DNA from: CAZGCA01 sp964524145
GTDB taxonomy: Bacteria; Hydrogenedentota; CAZGCA01
Length of the DNA stretch: 25,988 nt
Assembly: GCA_964524145.1 (NCBI GenBank)
Contig: CAZGCA010000090.1
Location: 1-25,988, forward strand
Direction of reading: 5' to 3'
In this document: positions 1 through 7,456 of the stretch, one piece after another
How the letters are laid out: each line of letters opens with the position of its first letter
Numbering within the stretch: position 1 is the stretch's first letter
Program-made: the position numbers and the translations under genes
Notes under the pieces: generated by a model
The model's input: the letters and a program-made list of their open reading frames with translations, nothing else
The model's database searches: none
Told to the model about the DNA's origin: nothing

Positions 1-99
1 GGCTGGTTCAGATCATGCGGATATACCGCAGCTCAACATTAGGATGCTCTAGCGTTTGCATTCGGCCTGCACTCGACCTCGGACGGTCTCGTGACTTCC

Positions 100-1236
100 T
101 CAGGAACGTCCCGGTAATGTTCCGCCCTTGCGGCGGGAAATCCAAAGCGCCGCACTTGTCAGGAGAGCAGCGAGAGAGAGCCATCCTCCTATTGGGAAGA
201 CGGGAACCGAGAACTCGGCAAACTGCACTCGCCAGATCCGGTCGAAGGCTTGCTCAGATATGTAAAGGTCGCCATTGGCCGGGTTGAATACCATTCCTTG
301 TGCCGCCCCGAAGCCGGTGGCGAACACGGAGTAGGTGCCGTCCGCGGCGATCCGAATGATGCGGCTGTTGGGAGCGAACCGGTCCTCACTCACGTACAGG
401 AACCCATCCGGTCCGAACTCGATATTGTCGGGGTTGATCAGGTTGACCGCCGTCGGATTGCCGAAGACGCTGACGCCACCGCTTGAATCGACACGCAGCA
501 CGTCATGGTCGTCGGTTTCTGCGACGTAGAGCGCTTGCGCCCGAGCGCCGACAAAATCGCCAAACGCCAAGCCCTCGGGCGCGGCAAGTCCGCTCGCCAG
601 GACGCTGGTGGTCCCATCACTTGGCTGGACCCGAAAGATACTTCCCGGATTGCGATGCTCGGCGACGTAAAGGTCGCCGGTGTTGCCGTATGGTCCATCG
701 GTCTTAAGAACGATCAAGCCCTCGGGACCGCCAATGTCGAGAGACGTGGTGATGGTGGCTGCTGTAGTGTCTCCGGCAACTGGAACGTTGTTGACGTCGT
801 ACCCGACCACGATCCGGTACACCCGCTCTGTCACCGACGCCGGCCCGGTCTCGCTGGTTACGAAGAAGTTGCCGCTTGGGTGCAACGCGATCTGGTCAGC
901 GCGGCTGATGCCGGTGACGAGGGGCGTGACAACACCGGTATCCTTGTCGACATACACAACTCCCCCACCGGCTCCTGTAATCTCCAGCACGGCGAACAGA
1001 TTCCCAAAGGAGTCGAAAGCAAGCCCATCGATCATGTCCAGCTTCGCTTGTTCGGCGGCACTGGGAGTGACGAGTTCCAACGTCCCGACATCCGGATCCG
1101 CAAGCTCCGGCGCAGCGACGGCAGCGACGGGAGTCATCCCTAGAAGAAGCACCGCTGCGATCAGCAGTACACCGGTGGGTTTGTGTGAACCTTGCGTCCA
1201 CGATGCGCGGCACTGTGTGATAGAAAGTCGCTTCAT
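100..1236 (-). CDS. Secreted NHL/SMP-30-like beta-propeller protein with C-terminal membrane anchor
   Basis: A 378-aa exported protein. Residues 1-40 form a signal peptide (basic MKRLS start, hydrophobic VLLIAAVLLLG, AVAA cleavage-like end). The body repeats short blades of the type GPDGFLYVSE, APEGLAFGD and NPANGDLYISE, as in NHL/SMP-30-like six-bladed propellers, often ligand-binding or lactonase-like. The C-terminus has a hydrophobic stretch (about WLSLAALLTSAALWI) followed by RRK, preceded by VPVFPIGG; this resembles IPTL/PEP-CTERM-type sorting tails, but the exact class is not certain. The ATG at 1236 was chosen over an in-frame ATG at 1332 because the signal peptide starts there and a promoter lies just upstream; the longer form would overlap both promoter and palindrome. 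There is no Shine-Dalgarno before this ATG. Substrate unknown. Confidence 0.75.
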   Translation of the reverse strand: MKRLSITQCRASWTQGSHKPTGVLLIAAVLLLGMTPVAAVAAPELADPDVGTLELVTPSAAEQAKLDMIDGLAFDSFGNLFAVLEITGAGGGVVYVDKDTGVVTPLVTGISRADQIALHPSGNFFVTSETGPASVTERVYRIVVGYDVNNVPVAGDTTAATITTSLDIGGPEGLIVLKTDGPYGNTGDLYVAEHRNPGSIFRVQPSDGTTSVLASGLAAPEGLAFGDFVGARAQALYVAETDDHDVLRVDSSGGVSVFGNPTAVNLINPDNIEFGPDGFLYVSEDRFAPNSRIIRIAADGTYSVFATGFGAAQGMVFNPANGDLYISEQAFDRIWRVQFAEFSVPVFPIGGWLSLAALLTSAALWISRRKGGTLPGRS

Positions 1237-1245
1237 TATGGTGCC

Positions 1246-1274
1246 AGTGTAGCCACCAGTCCGGTGACTGTCAA
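1246..1274 (-). promoter_or_regulatory. Sigma70-like promoter of the NHL protein, nearly leaderless
   Basis: On the minus strand a perfect -35 box TTGACA (1274-1269) is followed after exactly 17 nt by TACACT (1251-1246), matching TATAAT at 4 of 6 positions. A start point about 7 nt downstream would fall near 1239, only a few bases before the ATG at 1236. No Shine-Dalgarno is present, so a leaderless or almost leaderless mRNA is inferred. Confidence 0.6.
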
Positions 1275-1308
1275 GGCGACGCAAGATATGATGCGGTATT
1301 TGCAGGCG

Positions 1309-1333
1309 TATGTACCATTTGACCTGGTACATA
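1309..1333. promoter_or_regulatory. 9-bp perfect inverted repeat, probable operator
   Basis: TATGTACCA (1309-1317) and TGGTACATA (1325-1333) are exact reverse complements separated by 7 nt. The dyad lies about 35 bp upstream of the -35 box of the NHL gene, roughly position -80 from the inferred start, a typical place for an activator or a distal repressor site. No regulator gene is adjacent, so the binding protein is unknown; the ACCA/TGGT half-sites are of the type used by LacI and GntR proteins. Confidence 0.5.
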
Positions 1334-1373
1334 TATCCGTGGGGATTTCGGGCACGCCATACTCATCTCACCA

Positions 1374-1433
1374 TGTTTTCAGCGTGGTGTCCCGCGAATC
1401 AGCAACAAATGTCGTAATGCAAAACCTGACCCC
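1374..1433 (+). repeat. 60-bp dispersed repeat, copy 1
   Basis: This block matches 7341-7400 over its full 60 bp without gaps at about three quarters of positions. The best conserved part is the right end, CGTAATGCAA-ACCTGACCCC. Both copies lie in the same orientation and end just beyond the 3' end of a minus-strand gene. The GACCTGACCCC end is reminiscent of short intergenic repeats linked to Y1/REP-type transposases (recollection, not checked). No transposase is present nearby. Confidence 0.6.
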
Positions 1434-1435
1434 GA

Positions 1436-1942
1436 TCACGGTTGCGTTTCTATTCTGATACGGTCCGCCTCGCCGAATTGAACGACAGTGCAGTCGTTGG
1501 CGTAGGCTCGCTCGGGAAGCACGATCAGGACGTTGGCGGCATCGCTATTCAAGGCGAGGGGTGCGTGATGCCACACGCCGGGACGGATAACGACCATCGT
1601 TCCCTTCGGCACCCTGAAGACCTTGATTTTGTCGAGAGGAACGACGCCATCGGGGCGAGACGCAGGGGCCACATGGATCAGCACGTCGCTGTCGAGAGGC
1701 AACATCCCCTCTCCACAGGAACTGTGATACTCGGAAACGTCGATCACCAACTCTCTCTTCTCGACGCGGCAGGTTGAAAACGAAGCTGACGAAGCGCCGC
1801 CAAGGTCCTGCACCACCATATCTCTGTAGAACTCGATAGGTGGTGCGCCAAAGTTTTCAGCGCTGGGGTCAAGATGATTGGCGTAAGAGCCGAAAGGCAG
1901 GAACGCCTCCACACTTAGTTCTTCCACTTTCACGGTTCTCAT
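1436..1942 (-). CDS. Ureidoglycolate lyase (AllA)-family cupin-like protein
   Basis: A 168-aa soluble protein of the ureidoglycolate lyase/hydrolase family. The N-terminus (VKVEELSVEAFLPFGSYA) is the usual entry of the family. The central core LPLDSDVLIHVAP and the VPKGTMVVIRPGVWHHAPL segment (a cupin-like strand pair with two His) are characteristic, and the length agrees with the family norm of about 160-170 aa. The start has a good RBS, AAGGAG, 8 nt before ATG. It lies 86 bp downstream of the SDR gene on the same strand, so they are probably co-transcribed. No allantoin genes are present. With an SDR of the 2-keto-3-deoxygluconate type as partner and glycosidases nearby, a role in sugar-acid breakdown is more likely than in purine use (inference). 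Confidence 0.75.
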   Translation of the reverse strand: MRTVKVEELSVEAFLPFGSYANHLDPSAENFGAPPIEFYRDMVVQDLGGASSASFSTCRVEKRELVIDVSEYHSSCGEGMLPLDSDVLIHVAPASRPDGVVPLDKIKVFRVPKGTMVVIRPGVWHHAPLALNSDAANVLIVLPERAYANDCTVVQFGEADRIRIETQP

Positions 1943-2028
1943 GACGATACTCCTTGTTCCAGTTGATTCATCCGTCTGATCACTTCTCAGTTCAAATCTG
2001 TATTACCACAAGCCACCGCATGCAGCCA

Positions 2029-2799
2029 TCATCGTGCCATCCATCCGCCGTCCACAGTCAGGATCTCGCCGTGGACGTAGTCGGCGGCGGCGGATGCCAG
2101 AAACACGACTGCGCCTTTCAAATCAACGGGTTCGCCCCATCGTCCGGCCGGGATACGTGCAAGAATGGCTTCGTTACGGACGGGATCGGCCCGCAGCGCG
2201 GCGGTAATGTCCGTAGCGATGTAGCCGGGTGCAATTGCGTTGACGTTAACGCCCTTGCCGGCCCACTCGTTTGCCAGCGCCTTGGTCAACTGTCCGACGC
2301 CGCCTTTGCTGGCCGCATAACCCGGAACCGTGACGCCGCCCTGGAAGGTCAGAACAGAGGCGGCAAATATGATCTTGCCTGCGCCGCGTGCCAGCATAAG
2401 TTTGCCGAACTCTCTGGCCAGAACAAACTGTGCGTTAAGGTTAACCTCGATAACGTCGTCCCAATACTTGTCGGAATGTTCCGCGGCGGGCTTTCGAAGT
2501 ATCATGCCGGCGTTGTTGACCAGAATATCAGTGTGCGGGACATCGTTCTTCACTCGCTCGATGAACTCGTAGAGCGCGTCGCGACCACCGAAATCGCAGG
2601 AGTACGCTTTGAAGTCGCGACCCAACGCGATAACGTCTTTCTCGACGTCGCTGCCCGACGGTTCCAGCGATGTGCTGACACCGACGATGTCCGCGCCGGC
2701 TTCGGCGAGCGCCTGCGCGTAAGCCCGGCCAATTCCACGTCTGCATCCCGTTACAAGCGCGGTCTTCCCGTCAAGTCTGAACAAGTCCAGAATGGACAT
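2029..2799 (-). CDS. SDR oxidoreductase, KduD/2-deoxy-D-gluconate 3-dehydrogenase-like
   Basis: A 256-aa classical short-chain dehydrogenase. The cofactor motif TGCRRGIG is at residues 17-24, NNAG at 95-98, the catalytic serine in FAASVLTFQGG at about 148, and YAASK (Y161, K165). The FQGG segment after the serine and the PGYIATDIT loop are typical of KduD-type enzymes that interconvert keto-sugar acids in uronate degradation. The chosen ATG at 2799 has a strong RBS (AAAGGAGA, about 6 nt away). The frame stays open upstream to 2904, with another ATG at 2835, but nothing there looks like SDR sequence. It is the first gene of a two-gene operon with the AllA-family protein. The exact substrate cannot be read from sequence. 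Confidence 0.85.
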   Translation of the reverse strand: MSILDLFRLDGKTALVTGCRRGIGRAYAQALAEAGADIVGVSTSLEPSGSDVEKDVIALGRDFKAYSCDFGGRDALYEFIERVKNDVPHTDILVNNAGMILRKPAAEHSDKYWDDVIEVNLNAQFVLAREFGKLMLARGAGKIIFAASVLTFQGGVTVPGYAASKGGVGQLTKALANEWAGKGVNVNAIAPGYIATDITAALRADPVRNEAILARIPAGRWGEPVDLKGAVVFLASAAADYVHGEILTVDGGWMAR

Positions 2800-3142
2800 C
2801 ACTCGTTCTCCTTTGGCGTCGAACAGGTTCTTCATGACAGCACCTGCCGGTTCCAGCCGTTCGAGTGCTGTCCGCAGTTCCGCCACCGGGCGTCTGTGCG
2901 TCATCAGGTTCTCAAACGGTAGGCGTCCATTCTATCAGGAAGCCTTGCTGCCTGCAACCTAACTGAATCTTGGACGTCAGGAACTCCGGCGTAACACGCG
3001 CCACCACGCTGCGAGATTGTTGGTGATGTCCTGCAAAGCACGGGTTGACAATATATACATCTTCGGTCACAATGGTTGCGAACAAGCCTGCGGTGGTCGC
3101 GGGCGGATTCATATGGGAAGTTTCGGATGAAGGGAGGTAGAC
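2800..3142. other. Divergent intergenic region
   Basis: This stretch separates the minus-strand SDR operon from the plus-strand pseudopilin-like gene. It contains the SDR ribosome binding site (2807-2814) and the plus-strand promoter described separately. The SDR frame stays open to 2904, but this extension has no recognisable domain. I see no further gene. Confidence 0.6.
3045..3073 (+). promoter_or_regulatory. Sigma70-like promoter of the pseudopilin-like gene
   Basis: A perfect TTGACA (3045-3050) is followed after 17 nt by CACAAT (3068-3073), matching 4 of 6 positions of the -10 consensus. The expected start near 3080 gives a leader of about 60 nt that contains the strong RBS GGGAGGT before the ATG at 3143. 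Confidence 0.5.
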
Positions 3143-4072
3143 ATGTCAGGGAGAGATCGTGGTTTCACGTTGATTGAGTTGCTGGTAGTGATCGCGATAA
3201 TCGGGATCCTGGCGGCAATTCTGTTACCAGCGCTGGCGCGTGCAAGAGAGGCTGCACGACGTGCGAGTTGCGCGAACAACCTCAAACAATGGGGTTTGGT
3301 GTACAAGATGTACACCAACGAATGGAACGGCCGGTTCCCCCGTAATGGCGACAGCGGCAGCTTCGATGATCCGACCGGGAAGTACCCGAGGGCCACGGCT
3401 GACGGTCCCTCGGTGTACCCGGAGTATATATCGGACCTTGGCATTTACTTCTGCCCTTCCGACAAAGGAGGCGGTAAACGTTCCGTCGAATGCCCGGGCG
3501 GGAGTTGGTGTACGCGCGACACGGGTTCGCCCAATTACGGCAAGCTCGATCCTGATAGGATCGATGGCGCGAACAATTACTTCTACTACGGGTACGCCTG
3601 TGAGAACGAGGAAGTCTGGGCCACGATGGCGATAGCCCTGAATGCTACGCAGATTTTCTCGACCGACCCCCGCTATCTGGATCAAGACATCAATCTCGAT
3701 TCTGTATTGGGAGGGATGGCAGCCATGCAGGCGGGAATCGATGCTGAGACCCAGAATCTCGGACTTGGTACCGGAGTGGCGATCGCTCAGGGGAACGCGC
3801 GCGGCAACACGATCTACCGGTTGCGCGAAGGGATCGAGCGGTTTCTTATCACCGACATCAACAATCCCGCAGCGAGCGCCATCGCCCAAAGCGAACTGCC
3901 GATCATGTGGGACTATATCGAGGGTGCCAAGATCACGACGAAGAATCAGGACCGTTTCAACCATATTCCCGGCGGGTGCAACGTGCTTTACGCCGACGGG
4001 CACGTCCGGTTCGAGAGGTATCCGGGCGACCATCCCGTCCACCCGGTCAACACTTTAGGTAGAGGGTTCTAG
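3143..4072 (+). CDS. Type II pseudopilin-like protein with prepilin N-terminus and H-X(10)-DG motif
   Basis: A 309-aa protein. It begins MSGRDRG|FTLIELLVVIAIIGILAAILLPAL, a textbook prepilin peptidase site: cleavage after Gly7, Phe at +1, Glu at +5, then a membrane helix. After this comes AREAARRASCANNLKQWGL, the linker typical of DUF1559-like pseudopilins of Planctomycetota, Lentisphaerota and related phyla. The C-terminus has H-IPGGCNVLYA-DGHVRF, the processing-associated H-X9-DG motif but with 10 residues between His and Asp. The middle (TIYRLREGIERFLITDINNP) is shared by this lineage-specific family. RBS GGGAGGT lies 5-6 nt before ATG. Such proteins are very numerous in their genomes and their role, surface-displayed or secretion-associated, is unsettled. 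It precedes the fucosidase by 173 bp on the same strand. Confidence 0.9.
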   Translation: MSGRDRGFTLIELLVVIAIIGILAAILLPALARAREAARRASCANNLKQWGLVYKMYTNEWNGRFPRNGDSGSFDDPTGKYPRATADGPSVYPEYISDLGIYFCPSDKGGGKRSVECPGGSWCTRDTGSPNYGKLDPDRIDGANNYFYYGYACENEEVWATMAIALNATQIFSTDPRYLDQDINLDSVLGGMAAMQAGIDAETQNLGLGTGVAIAQGNARGNTIYRLREGIERFLITDINNPAASAIAQSELPIMWDYIEGAKITTKNQDRFNHIPGGCNVLYADGHVRFERYPGDHPVHPVNTLGRGF

Positions 4073-4245
4073 CCCGCATATCTCACCAGAGCCCTACTAC
4101 AACGCCGGATCTGCCGATATCTGCTGCGTCGCGCTCGGTCGGCCGTCTCGACGTATTGTTCAAGTACGTCTGCGATGGCCTTGCAGGAATTCAACGGACG
4201 GAGTTGGGCTTCGGTGAAACCCATGTGTCGAAAGGACCCTAATCG

Positions 4246-5784
4246 ATGTTGCAGAGAAATCTTGTTGCGATCGCCGTTATGGTAATCAGCCTTATCGGGA
4301 GTGCTTACGCCGAAGTCGCGCCACCGCCTCCGGTCCATCCGATTCCGACGGAACGGCAGCTTGCATGGCACGCGTTGGAATACTACGCGTTCTTCCACTT
4401 CACGCAGAACACCTTCACCAACAAGGAGTGGGGATACGGCGACGAGAAGCCGGAGAATTTCAAGCCGACGGCCTGCAACCCGCGTCAATGGGTGGAGATT
4501 GCGAAAGAGGTGGGCATGAAAGCCGTCATCCTCACGTGCAAACATCACGACGGCTTCTGTCTGTGGCCGTCCAAGTTCACGGAGCACTCGGTTAAGAACT
4601 CGCCATACAAAGACGGGCACGGCGACATCGTGGGCGAAGTGGCCGAAGCCTGCGATGAACTGGGGCTGAAGTTCGGTGTCTACTTGTCGCCTTGGGACCG
4701 CAACCACGCCGAATACGGCGAGCCCGAGTACATCGAGTACTTCCGCAACCAGCTGCGTGAGCTACTGACGGAATACGGCGAAGTCTCCGAAGTGTGGTTC
4801 GATGGCGCCAACGGCGGCGACGGGTACTATGGCGGCGCCCGTGAAGAGCGCCGCATTGACCGCACGACCTACTACGATTGGGAGAATACCTGGGCCATGG
4901 TGCGAGAACTGGCGCCAAACGCGGTCATCTTCAGCGATGTCGGGCCAGACATTCGCTGGGTCGGCAACGAATCCGGGTTTGCGGGCGACCCCTGCTGGCA
5001 CACCTATACGCCCCACTCGAACGAACCGGGCAAACAGCCTGCGCCGGGAGCCGTCGAGTACCGCGAGGGAGTTAACGGACACGTAGACGGCCGGTACTGG
5101 CTGCCCGCCGAAGTCGACGTGTCGATTCGCCCGGGCTGGTTCTATCACAAGAGTCAGAACGGTCGGGTCCGTTCGCCAGAGAATCTCATGACCTTGTACT
5201 ACCAGTCCGTTGGACGTGGCGCATCGCTGCTGTTGAACGTGCCGCCGGACGGCCGCGGCCTCATCCACGAGAACGACATCGCGGCGCTGCGCGGTTTCAA
5301 GGCCCTGCGGGATGCGACCTTCAAGACGGACTTGGCGCTCGGTGCGACGGCGGAAGCGAGCAACGTGCGCGGCAACGCGAATGCGTTCGCGGCGGCCAAC
5401 GTATTAAACGGCGATCGGACAGCCTACTGGGCGACCGATGACGGCGTGACGACTGGTTCGGTGACGGTGGACTTGGGCAAGGCGAGGACATTCGATCACG
5501 TGGTCTTGCAGGAACACATCGAGTTGGGTCAGCGCATTCTGAGATTTTCGGTCGACGCCCATAGCGGCGGCCAATGGCGCTCGATCGCCGAGGGGACCTC
5601 CATCGGTTGGAAGCGCATCCTGCGCACCGACGCGGTGACGGCCGACAAGGTGCGCTTCAACGTGTTGGAAGCGAAGGCCTGCCCTACCCTCTCAACGGTT
5701 TCCCTGTACGCCGGGGCGCCTCGTCCAACCAAAGCAGCCATCAGAGAGCGGGCGCAGAAGTCCAAAGCGGTCCGGTTCAAATGA
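4246..5784 (+). CDS. Secreted GH29 alpha-L-fucosidase with C-terminal F5/8C-like domain
   Basis: A 512-aa enzyme that would release L-fucose from glycans in the periplasm or outside the cell. Residues 1-22 are a signal peptide ending SAYA. The GH29 catalytic barrel occupies about residues 30-360, with the family signatures CKHHDGFCLWPSKFTEHSV (98-116), KFGVYLSPWDRN (142-153) and EVWFDGANG, where Asp186 is the expected nucleophile. Residues about 375-505 (AAANVLNGDRTAYWATDDG ... VTVDLGKARTFDHVVLQE) form an F5/8 type C, discoidin-like carbohydrate-binding domain. This domain order is common in subfamily B, alpha-1,3/4-fucosidases. The RBS (AAAGGA) is about 10 nt upstream. The stop codon overlaps the start of the PQQ-repeat gene (ATGA), indicating translational coupling. 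Confidence 0.93.
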   Translation: MLQRNLVAIAVMVISLIGSAYAEVAPPPPVHPIPTERQLAWHALEYYAFFHFTQNTFTNKEWGYGDEKPENFKPTACNPRQWVEIAKEVGMKAVILTCKHHDGFCLWPSKFTEHSVKNSPYKDGHGDIVGEVAEACDELGLKFGVYLSPWDRNHAEYGEPEYIEYFRNQLRELLTEYGEVSEVWFDGANGGDGYYGGAREERRIDRTTYYDWENTWAMVRELAPNAVIFSDVGPDIRWVGNESGFAGDPCWHTYTPHSNEPGKQPAPGAVEYREGVNGHVDGRYWLPAEVDVSIRPGWFYHKSQNGRVRSPENLMTLYYQSVGRGASLLLNVPPDGRGLIHENDIAALRGFKALRDATFKTDLALGATAEASNVRGNANAFAAANVLNGDRTAYWATDDGVTTGSVTVDLGKARTFDHVVLQEHIELGQRILRFSVDAHSGGQWRSIAEGTSIGWKRILRTDAVTADKVRFNVLEAKACPTLSTVSLYAGAPRPTKAAIRERAQKSKAVRFK

Positions 5785-7328
5785 GCCGGCCCAGATCCAT
5801 GCGATTCAATATGACAAGCTCCGTAGCGGCGCTGGGGTGCATCTGCTTCGCTCTGTCCGTTTCGCTCTTTCTCACGGCAGGCATTCACGCAGAGACGGTG
5901 AACTGGAATCAGTTTCGCGGTCCCAATGGGCAGGGGGTGGCGGAAGCGGACCGTCTGCCGGCTGAATTCGGTCCGGAAACGAACGCTCTCTGGAAGACGG
6001 CCCTTCCGGAGGGAAACTCGTCCCCCGTCATTTGGGACGACCGGATCTTCCTCACGGCCAACGACGCCACGGATGCGAAAACACTCATCACGCTGTGCAT
6101 CAACCGTGAAGACGGCACCATCCTGTGGCGCAAGGTTGTCCAGGCTGAGTCGCGCGCACGATACCATCCCATGAACAATCCGTCCGCTCCCACGCCGGCA
6201 GCGGACGCTGAGCGGGTGTATGTCTATTTCGGAACCTATGGGCTGCTCTGTTATGACCACGCAGGGAACGAGATGTGGCGGCACCCAATCAAAGCCCCGA
6301 GAAACTCTTACGGGATGGCTACCTCGCCCATCCTGTACGGCAACATGGTGATTCTGGTGCTTGACGACAATCGCGGCGCCTCGCAGTTGCTGGCAGTACG
6401 TCGTGACACGGGGAAGACGGTCTGGGAGCAGCCGCGGCTGTTTATCAAGTCCGGCTGGGCCACGCCCATGATCTGGCGCCACGACACCGCCGAAGAACTT
6501 GTCGTGTTGGGTGCCGGCCGGCTCAATTCCTACAACCCATCGACGGGCGAGGACATCTGGTGGGCCGGCGAGTTTCCTCGAGAAACGGTTGGGGTTCCCG
6601 TTACGGGCGAAGGGCTTTTGTTTGTCAGCGCGGCGGCACTCGGGGGTCGTGGGGAAACGAAATGGGACGCCCAACAGATGTGGAGAATTGTCTGCGAAGA
6701 CTTCGACCGGAATCACGACGGTCAGATACAGCGCAGCGAGATGAACGACGGCTTTGTTATTCCCTTCCGGCCGGAGCTGTCCAAAGACGTCCCCGGGTAC
6801 GCCTATCATGACCGCGATCCGGACAGCCTGATAAAGTGGTTTGACACGAACAAGGACAGGATTATCAGCGAAGAGGAATGGACCGAACAGATGAAGAGTT
6901 TTCTATCGCTTGACGAGCCCATACTACTTGCCATTCGGCCCGGCGCGGTCAGGAATGCCCGCAAAACGCACGTGGCCTGGGAGGTTCGTACAGGCATTCC
7001 AGAGATCCCCTCTCCGCTCTATTACAAAGGCCGGCTGTATCTCCTGCGAAATGGCGGCGTGTTAACCTGCCTGCGGGCGTCATCGGGGGAAGAACTCTTC
7101 CGGGAACGGATCGGAGCGTTGGGGCAATACTCCGCCTCCCCTATCGCCGGGGACGACAAGATCATCGCCGCCTCCGTCCGCGGAACCGTGACCGTCATCC
7201 AGGCAGACGATAAGCTGCATGTCTTGTCGAGAACCGACTTCGGCGAGAAGATCTATGCTACCCCGGCGATTGCGGACAACACGCTGTACCTGCGGACAGC
7301 GGGACATCTGTACGCCCTGGGCGAGTGA
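5781..7328 (+). CDS. Secreted PQQ-type beta-propeller protein with two internal EF-hands
   Basis: A 515-aa exported protein. A signal peptide (ALGCICFALSVSLFLTAGIHA) is followed by WNQFRGPNGQGV, the usual opening of PQQ-like propellers of planctomycete-type genomes. Blades such as TLCINREDGTILWRKVV, AVRRDTGKTVWEQ and LRASSGEELFRE are spread over the whole length. In the middle of the propeller two calcium-binding loops are inserted: DRNHDGQIQRSE at about residue 308 and DTNKDRIISEEE at about 354. It lacks the catalytic Cys-Cys and heme segments of true quinoprotein dehydrogenases, so binding or scaffold function is likelier than dehydrogenation. The ATG at 5781 overlaps the fucosidase stop; an alternative ATG at 5799 would give an equally good signal peptide. 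Co-expression with the fucosidase is strongly suggested. Confidence 0.85.
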   Translation: MSRPRSMRFNMTSSVAALGCICFALSVSLFLTAGIHAETVNWNQFRGPNGQGVAEADRLPAEFGPETNALWKTALPEGNSSPVIWDDRIFLTANDATDAKTLITLCINREDGTILWRKVVQAESRARYHPMNNPSAPTPAADAERVYVYFGTYGLLCYDHAGNEMWRHPIKAPRNSYGMATSPILYGNMVILVLDDNRGASQLLAVRRDTGKTVWEQPRLFIKSGWATPMIWRHDTAEELVVLGAGRLNSYNPSTGEDIWWAGEFPRETVGVPVTGEGLLFVSAAALGGRGETKWDAQQMWRIVCEDFDRNHDGQIQRSEMNDGFVIPFRPELSKDVPGYAYHDRDPDSLIKWFDTNKDRIISEEEWTEQMKSFLSLDEPILLAIRPGAVRNARKTHVAWEVRTGIPEIPSPLYYKGRLYLLRNGGVLTCLRASSGEELFRERIGALGQYSASPIAGDDKIIAASVRGTVTVIQADDKLHVLSRTDFGEKIYATPAIADNTLYLRTAGHLYALGE

Positions 7329-7340
7329 AGCGCCTCCCCG

Positions 7341-7400
7341 TGTCTTCAGTGTGATATGCCTCGAGTGCGTCACAAATGCCGTAATGCAAGACCTGACCCC
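7341..7400 (+). repeat. 60-bp dispersed repeat, copy 2
   Basis: Second copy of the element at 1374-1433, same orientation. It starts 12 bp after the stop of the PQQ gene and ends 56 bp before the stop of the convergent GH106-like gene, so it fills the convergent intergenic region. No clear terminator hairpin with a T-run is visible here. Confidence 0.6.
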
Positions 7401-7456
7401 AATAAGAACCAGAACGTTTTCGCCCATGGCGCTCTTCGCATTCACCTGCAGACGCT

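Noticed and set aside
1954..2922. Plus-strand open frame of 322 codons opposite the SDR gene
   Set aside because: The SDR motifs on the other strand are complete, and this frame has no recognisable domain.
3224..4042. Minus-strand open frame opposite the pseudopilin-like gene
   Set aside because: The pseudopilin has clear prepilin and H-X-DG signatures; the antisense frame has none.
5529..6809. Long minus-strand open frame (426 codons) opposite the fucosidase and PQQ genes
   Set aside because: Antisense to two clearly identified genes, no RBS or domain; a by-product of high GC.
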